Part shown: positions 57,006 through 64,000 of the stretch, in pieces
How positions within the stretch are numbered: position 1 is the stretch's first letter
Layout of the letters: each line of letters begins with the position of its first letter
Source of the DNA: Cyathus striatus
Taxonomy: Eukaryota > Basidiomycota > Agaricomycetes > Agaricales > Nidulariaceae
Length of the DNA: 64,000 bases
Direction of reading: 5' to 3'
NCBI GenBank assembly: GCA_025738555.1
Contig: JAOVFP010000007.1
Location: forward strand, 4,526,001-4,590,000
Made by a program: the position numbers and the translations under genes
The notes under the pieces: model-generated
Seen by the model: only the letters and a program-made list of their open reading frames with translations
Databases searched by the model: none
Told to the model about the DNA's origin: nothing

Positions 57006-58242
57006 GCATCGTTATAGTACATGTACGTACGTGATGCTTGGGTAATCTAGTTAATGTGACATGCCCGTGCAAGCAATCTCCGCGGTTTCCGTTCTGATGT
57101 CTATTGTCCCCAAACGGAGAGTACACATATCCCGACGCATCCGAATTTGACAATATTTGATGCCCCTCGAGCTCCATGTAATGTTGCATGCAGGTATTGT
57201 GCGAGTTTTTCAGATCTTCTGCCAGATATTCATACATTCAAATAAATGAGTGACAGCGTATACATACTTGTAATGAGCTTCCATCTTTGTATTATAAGAG
57301 AATACAGTGCGTGTGCCTGTATTGCGACATATACTAGTGAAATTTTCGGTGAATAAAATTGTCAGACAATACTTACATTGAATCGTAACGGCAGCAAACA
57401 TGAGTTTTGCAATATGACTTACAGGTGATAACGAAGATAGTCGGAGTTAATAGGCGTCTATCTTCATCACCGAGCCGGGAGCCGCACCGCAGTCACCGTA
57501 TCATGTGGAGATTTAGAAATCATAAAAACATAGTACTGTAGCTTTTTTATATCAATAAAATATCAACGAAAAAATAAAAATTCATTTTATTTTACAGTAT
57601 TAAGCACCTGAATGCGGTATTTTACAGGAATAGTGAAATTTTGAGTTTCGGTCTGACGAAATTGTAAAAGTCTTATTAACTTGGGCATAAAAGCATAAGC
57701 TACTAATAAGTAATGTCTAGTACTTATGGTATGACTGCGCAGGCTTGAACCAAGTGTAATGTTGGTAATTTAACTGGGCTCAGTTCTATTGTATTAGTGG
57801 TTTCATTATTGATTACAGTGAGGCTGGCTTAGAGTACTAGATACAATGAAATCTAGCCATTTGGTAGTATATTTGTAGTAGCCCATATAGGCTATATCAG
57901 GCTATAAATCGACAGAAGTAACAGAATATATCAATTCCTATGCTTCAAAAATATGTACAATTGTGTGCTAAGTAAATAGCATCCCAGGAGCACTCAATAC
58001 TCAAATGTTATAAAATTGTACATTTCACGGAAGAACAAATATAAAGGTTTAGAGAAGCGTGAAATTAACGAATAGGAATGGAAGATCTGATGTAGATATT
58101 ATTAAATGTGCTGAAATGGAAAGTGTATGCGGATGGCGGGGGAGAGCGGGAGGGGTGGAAGGTATGGGAATTACATACGAGCGGCCCACATGGTGATGAA
58201 GAAGTTCCAAAGAAGACACATGTATAAGCTTGTCTAGCAGCG

Positions 58243-58290
58243 GCACTGTAATTATAGTGAGGTATACATAATGATCGCACTGTAGTTATA
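58243..58290. repeat. CACTGTAATTACAGTG palindrome cluster 2
   Basis: CACTGTAATTATAGTG and CACTGTAGTTATAGTG occur about 36 bases apart, both near-palindromic and related to the pair at 56951-57005. The sequence GAGGTATACATA between them resembles ATGTATACCTC beside cluster 1 in inverted orientation. Confidence 0.65.
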
Positions 58291-60429
58291 GTGGCATTAT
58301 GTATAAAAATCACCGTATGGCCTGACTAGCTCACATACAGGAGGAATACTGTCATGAAGTCAGAGATACACTCTTGCCCTACCCCATACACTCCTCCCCT
58401 CCCATCCGAGGTCTTCTCTCATAGTGACTATATCCCAGTCATACACCTCCTTCGCCTCTAGCTTCTCCTTGCCATCATACTTGATCCTAGCTTTTGTACC
58501 AAGTGGTACACTCGACCACAATGGGACTTCATAATGTCCCACAGCCGGTTATGGTGATGGAGACACTCTGGTTCCTGCAGCATTTATCAAAGATATCATG
58601 GTTTGTATCCATTGATAGTACGTGGGAGCGTGTGTTTCATTCTCTTCGTACTCCAGTTGTGTGTCAACATTCAGGATGGATGGACTTCACGAAATCAGTA
58701 AGTGCCCGTCCTACCCCATCCCTTGTCTCTCTTACTTACACCTTACAGCTTCTCTTTTATACGGTTTTGCATTCTCGACATCCAAGTAACGCTCTACGCC
58801 CTCTTCGTATTCACTCTCCTCATCGTAGGTGTATGACACACATCTATATCCTTACCAAAAGGGAACGGTGTGGGGTTTATTAGATTTGGGTGAGGAATTG
58901 GAAGATGTGAAGGAGATGCGAGCGAGATTGTAAAGGGGCTTGGGAGGGGTGTGTTTCCAGGTGTGAAGAGTCATTCCCTATAGGGCTGATGTGCTACCTA
59001 GTACCTACCATCTTATAACACATTGCAGATGTAAATTCAATTTAAGTTGGCATAAAACTGGTGAACTGCTATGCCTATGTTGTATTTCCTAAATCTCCAT
59101 ATGATACGGTCACACCGGTACGTTTCGTATAGTAATTTACATAATCACACCTTTCGGAATCCTGACACTAACCGAACACAGTGGGTTATAGCTTTCTACA
59201 TAGGCACCTCATATTTTGTGTATACACAGTGCAGAAATTTGGAGCCTCGGAAATTTGGAAAACATATGAAAACATACAACAAAGAAGTAGAACATGTAAT
59301 GGAAATGGTTTATTAGACTTTCATATGATGGAAAAACAATCATTAAATTTGTGAAAATGCGGAAGACATACAAAAAACATATAATATGGTATGTCATTAT
59401 ATGAAGCATAGAGGCTTTGGAAGATACAGAAAAGAAGTTAATGGGAAGACACAGTTCATTAATGTTGACATGAAACACCCGCGAGCAATGGGGCATCATA
59501 TCTCTGAGGTGAAACAAAACCATAAATACTCTATATCTGAATTTGGAGATGTCGGGATTGGTAACAGTCTCATCGTCGTGCAGCATAGCACTCAGAGATC
59601 CATTCCCAAGATCCATACAGCATATTCACATTAGATTTATTACCATGTATGTAATACTACTTAGTCAATTGTAATTGCTTCACATTATGTATTACTACTC
59701 CTGTAATTTACTGTGTCAATACATTACAACCAAGTTCTAATTACAGTACATAATGTATCAGGACTACATCATCAGGTGGCGTAGTAGCTACCCCAACAGA
59801 GTTTTCTCCTCATCAACAACTTTCAAGTTTCAGCTTCCCGAGTGTGATACCTGGAGTCTCAGTGGTGGTCTCAGGGATTATTATCCTTTTCGTCGGGGCT
59901 GCTGGGGCAAACTGCCGAACATTTAGTTCAATGGGAGTGTGACTTGACATGTTGCTGCTATATTTGCAGTGCTCGGTGACATTTGGATGTCATTTGACCA
60001 GCTCGGTTTGAGCGAGTTTTCATTCCCTAGAAACTAAAGCCAGTATTTGGATGCTTATGACGGTCCTGTTCCTTGCGACTTGCTATATTGCATTATATAT
60101 CTCCGTGCATCTTGGCTTTACGGTACACGGTCATGTAGAGTAGGCACACTACCTGCACTGTGTCAATCCTGGATTGGATATTAACTTCCATGGATGCGTA
60201 CTTACAAGTCTATTATCAATGTTATCACCTTTCGTCTGTAAAGATGATGTGAGCTTGACACCTAAACAAAGAAATATAATGCGAGTTCGACCAAGGCGCT
60301 CTGGGGTGTCGGAAGGGGGATTTTAAGTCTGGCTGTGAGGGGGACAAATTTCACTGAATTGCAAGGAAGTAAAGTTCATAACTTAATACATTAATTTAGT
60401 TGGTCCTCCATTAGCGGGGTAAGGTTGGT

Positions 60430-60526
60430 GGTAGTGGGCAATGCCGCTTGCCGGCCCTATTACTTTATACATATTAAATTAAACTATAAACCCTAAGGCT
60501 GGCTGTCGCCGGCACAGCCCACTACC
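60430..60526. repeat. Short inverted-repeat element within the TIR transposon
   Basis: GGTAGTGGGC at 60430-60439 is the inverse of GCCCACTACC at 60517-60526. The sequence just inside the left end (TGCCGCTTGCCGGCCCTATT) resembles 25565-25590. It looks like a ~97-bp MITE-like unit, or a fragment of one, with a relative at 25555. Confidence 0.5.
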
Positions 60527-61504
60527 CATTTTTCCTTGACACACGTCGAGGGCAAGCAGAAAACAGGGGGGACTGAGAGCGAGCGAAACAAACATTATTA
60601 AATTTCTGTAAGAAAGTAGCAGTACAAGATTGGGAATACATAAAAGTAAGTGAGGGTTTAAATGTTTTCATAAGGGGACAAAGTACATAAGAGGTAGAAA
60701 AAGAAAGAGGTAAAATTTAATAACGTGCTAAAGTCCGTAAGAGATGATGATAGATAGCGTCAAAAATACAAAAAGAGTACAAAAGGAAGAAAGGGACGAC
60801 AGTAGTGCGGAGCGTATACGTTAGCGACACTTACTTTTCTTCAAGGGAGAACAAAGAGGTGGCGGATATGGAAGTATAGTGGAAAGTGGAGGAACCAGAT
60901 GGAGAGGCAGGAGAAGGGAAAGGGGCAGGAAACTTTCCAAGGGACGCTTGCAGCTGCAAGAAGTCCAAGAACTCACCGTGCAACTCCATCGGAGTGTTAC
61001 CAGGAAAGTAAGGCTGAACAAGAAAATTTGTTGGCAAGAGACCTTCGGCATCCGTCGTTACCTATAATGACTTGGCTGAACACCCCGACGAGACTCTGAA
61101 TGCACAGAGATTTAGGGAATATGTGAGCAGCCCTGTTGTCATTGTAACAGTAATTTCAGCAGTATGAATATCAGTTTCTGAAAAAAATCCTGAGGCTGTG
61201 GTAGTTCATAGAGACATCAAAGCCTCAGCCACTACATCATTAAGAACAGACATCGTTGCGATCGACGGAGGGTAAAGTAGGAATCAGGGGGGAAGGAAGA
61301 AAACAAGAGGCAGATAAAAAGTTATAGAGTCGACGCATAATCATAAGGACGGACAAACGTGCACGTGCATTGGCTGGACAGTCTTCGAGACAAAGGGGGG
61401 TAACAATTAGTAATCACTACGTCACCTCGTTTTTATGAAAATCCCCGCCAAAAAATTTCAATTTAGCCCCCCAAAACCCAACTACCTAAAGGTAGTGGGA
61501 ATTA

Positions 61505-63019
61505 TCCCTTCCCATCGACTGCCACCTGCCTTTGCTGCTCGTTCAAGCACATTGCGAGCGCCATGAAACTAAAATCCCATCAATGCGACAATGAGTCTCA
61601 GAGACACATGCGTGTTGCATGTACGTACTTCGACAAGCGCCAGAGGATACTGGACCATTCGATTCCACCGGGACCCTCGAAAACCCCTTACTAGTACAAG
61701 GTCCTACATGCGATTGCTCCTCCACGAGATCCTCCCTAATTGGGTTATCGATAATCACTAGTATGTGTTATATTTCTGGACTTCGACATGCACCTGAGCT
61801 GAATCTGGACAGCTGTACCGTTCAATCGATGACAGTTCTTTCACACTAGTTCTACACGATCTAAATCAAGACTGACCCCTAATAAGTGAGTTATCGATTA
61901 TCAAAGGAAGTATGAACAATCGATTAATTCATATATAAAAGTGAACCAGTTCGACGATAGGTCACTGATTGAAGCCTGCTATTGATCAATGAAACCATTA
62001 AAGTACCAGCCATGTCCTTTATATTAAACGCATGCTACATATGAAATACCCTTACATTCGACCCGACACGTTCATTACAGGTAAGTTCAACCCATATATA
62101 GTTATCGAGAAGACGTTCACTGAGGACCGTGTTGGCGTGTAGGTATACCAGAACACGCCCAACAGCAGGCGGCAGTGAACAGTAGAACGCCGAAATAGAA
62201 CAGCCCTCGAGATAGTGGGAGAGGGAGAGCTAGAACACGGAGAAAGGTGAAAATGCTTGAGCACCTGCGAAGGGATGGTGTATAGCATGAATCGGAGACA
62301 AAGCAGGGTGCCATACGAACCAAAAACGATGAGTAAAGAAAGGGAAGAACTTAGGCTTTCGTTAAACGATTACCTCGTGCCTTGACATTGCTCTCCAAAC
62401 TCCAGTCGACCGCACGTCGACTACCGTCACTCGCGTGTGTCATTTCGAAGGGATTCTCTTACCCGAGGAATTATTCATTCACGAACTCCGTACTACGTCC
62501 CCGCCAGACGTGGCACGATATTGATCCCTTCAAGTTCAAGAGTCCTTATCCGTTCAGATTTTCGCTAGGCGTGTAGGAAAAATTGGGGTTTTTCAACGTA
62601 CAACTCCCGACCTTCAATGGTGTATCGTGATATTCCTGTAGTATTAATTACTGGTACTTCATGATCTGTATTTTATTTTTATAAAACACATTTGAACTGC
62701 ATACGAACAGCATTCAGAGTATTATTTTTGATACAAACACGTGTATCAGATATGGGTCATACGACCGCACTTCGTTGTCAGATTTTTATAGATTGTGAAG
62801 GCATATCCTTGTATGGTGAGTTCCAATCAGAAGCATTGAGCGTTTCGAAGGACGAGTTTCCGATCCTTTGGCTCGTAACATCATGTGTCAACAGCTTTGT
62901 GCAACTTTATAAAGCTCTTAATCTGCACGTTTGCTTCCCTCTTCCGGTCCACTCAATCCCCTCGTTCGAGTAATACAACGCTGATTCGCAACTCACATAC
63001 GTTCTTACACCCATCTAAA
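61505..63019. other. No recognised gene; upstream region of the NLR
   Basis: CG-normal, AT-moderate sequence with short random open frames. It would contain the promoter of the gene at 63020, but no TATA box is clearly positioned. Confidence 0.4.
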
Positions 63020-64000
63020 ATGGCTGAAAATCAATACAGTACTAATGTTCTCTCAAGTGCGCAACAGGTCAATGCACCGAACGCACAGATAACTGCCATT
63101 GGCCGTGATCAAATCAATGTCCATAATCACAATGATCATGAAATCTCAGAGAAACTTAAACTATTACAGCCTATTGACCAGAACTTGCATTATCCTCCTC
63201 CATGCATGGAAGGGACTAGAGTTACAATTCTGAATGAAATTTATAAGTGGCTCAATAATTTTGGTGAGTAGATATATTGGTATATTTATAACAGGACCTA
63301 AATCAATCACTTGTATAGATGACTCCACTCCAAACATTATGTGGATTACTGGTAGTCCAGGAACTGGGAAATCTGCAATTGCCTCTACTCTGGTTGAAAC
63401 TCTCAACTCAAAGGAATGGATGAGACTAGGTGGCTGCTATTTCTTCAAGAGGGATGATAACACTTTGAGTGATGCAGCTGTAGTTTGGAGAACAATAGCT
63501 GCAGAGTTGGCATCTAAATCAAAGTATTCCTTTGTGAAAGAGAACTTCACAAAATATCTTGATAACAGCTTCAAGCTTCGGAGAATTGAATGGCATTTCA
63601 AGCACCTGATTGCTGATACACTTATAACTTGTCATGATAAATTGGTTGTGTCCCCTCCTGCCTTTGTTGTTGATGCACTGGATGAGTGTCAATCTTCAAT
63701 AGATATTAGGAAAACTTTCAACAGTTGGATTGAACTTCCAAGACATTATAAGCTGATATTAACAGGCAGACCAGGTTCTGAACCTGATATTGTTCAAAAT
63801 CTTCAAAAATGTGTAGTGGTCAAACTAGAAACTGATCCAAAGCTTGATCCAGAAATTAACAAAAACATATATCAATTTTTAAAGAACTCTTTTGAGATTC
63901 ACAGGAATGAGCTGCAGCTGGGTTTGATTGAAAATGAGTTAAACAAAATGACAGAAAGAGCTGCAGGATTGTTTATATGGGCGTCTACAGTAATGAAGTA
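63020..64000 (+). CDS. NACHT-domain NLR (STAND NTPase), truncated by window end
   Basis: Exon 1 (63020-63263) encodes MAENQYSTNVLSSAQQVNAP and IGRDQINVHNHND, then KLKLLQPIDQNLHYPPPCME. A short intron (63264-63318, GT-AG) follows, and exon 2 is open to the window end. Exon 2 shows the P-loop GSPGTGKSAIA, YFFKRDD, Walker B FVVDALDEC and KLILTGRPGSEPD, the order of basidiomycete NACHT NLRs. The short N-terminal exon has no recognised effector domain. The C-terminal repeats lie beyond the window. In fungi such proteins are linked to non-self recognition and regulated cell death; this one's role is inferred from family only. Exon 2 has very few CG dinucleotides yet keeps an open frame. Confidence 0.88.

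Larger units (their letters stand above)
56409..61502. mobile_element. 5.1-kb TIR transposon, no recognised transposase
   Basis: The left end ATTCCCACTACCTTTTAAGG, then TAGTTGGGTT, is mirrored at 61475-61502 (AACCCAACTACCTAAAGGTA then GTGGGAAT). TA lies on both sides (56407-56408 and 61503-61504), a possible TA target duplication. Each TIR is itself palindromic (ACTACCTT TT AAGGTAGT). The interior has only short open frames and several small palindromes, so it is likely non-autonomous or badly decayed. Another copy of the left end is at 22930. Confidence 0.75.

Noticed and set aside
60489..60496. CCCTAA telomere-like motif
   Set aside because: A single copy, not an array.

Overview
The window looks like a transposon-rich stretch of a filamentous basidiomycete (Agaricomycete) genome. 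Genes are split by many short GT-AG introns, and the recognisable families are typical of mushroom-forming fungi: a KDZ transposase with its CxC2 and CxC5/CxC6-type partner proteins, a Ty3/Gypsy retrotransposon, an hAT transposase, a Helitron end, and a NACHT-type NLR at the right edge. All calls come from reading the sequence; no searches were run.

Positions 1-16788 hold a KDZ transposase gene (+) split by a complete, very young Ty3/Gypsy element (380-14034) lying on the minus strand. Its two ~1.07 kb LTRs differ by one C. PBS, PPT, gag, protease, RT/RNase H and integrase are all recognisable, although the reading frame is displaced several times and the integrase has an in-frame TGA. Between pol and its 3' LTR the element carries two spliced protein genes on the opposite strand (1692-3622 and 4301-5590).

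Positions 16985-42600 are a graveyard of DNA transposons, visibly poor in CG dinucleotides. It holds an exact-period 116-bp tandem array (23 copies), two decayed KDZ partner modules (19841-22896 on minus; about 28000-32645 on plus), an hAT transposase pseudogene (34440-37015, minus) and several hairpin-rich repeat arrays. In two of these arrays (26370-26991 and 29905-30130) the loop is fixed while the self-complementary arms vary between copies.

Positions 42600-56400 are CG-normal. They contain a six-exon protein kinase gene (46495-48742, minus) and its duplicated, broken paralogue (40918-44640). A ~0.9 kb TIR element sits inside the paralogue, and the change from CG-poor to CG-normal sequence falls at that insertion. 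A 1.1 kb non-autonomous Helitron (52611-53726) abuts a second Helitron-like 5' end.

Positions 56409-61502 form a ~5.1 kb TIR element flanked by TA, with no recognised transposase. The same terminal sequence occurs at 22930. The window ends inside a NACHT NLR gene (63020 onward, plus).
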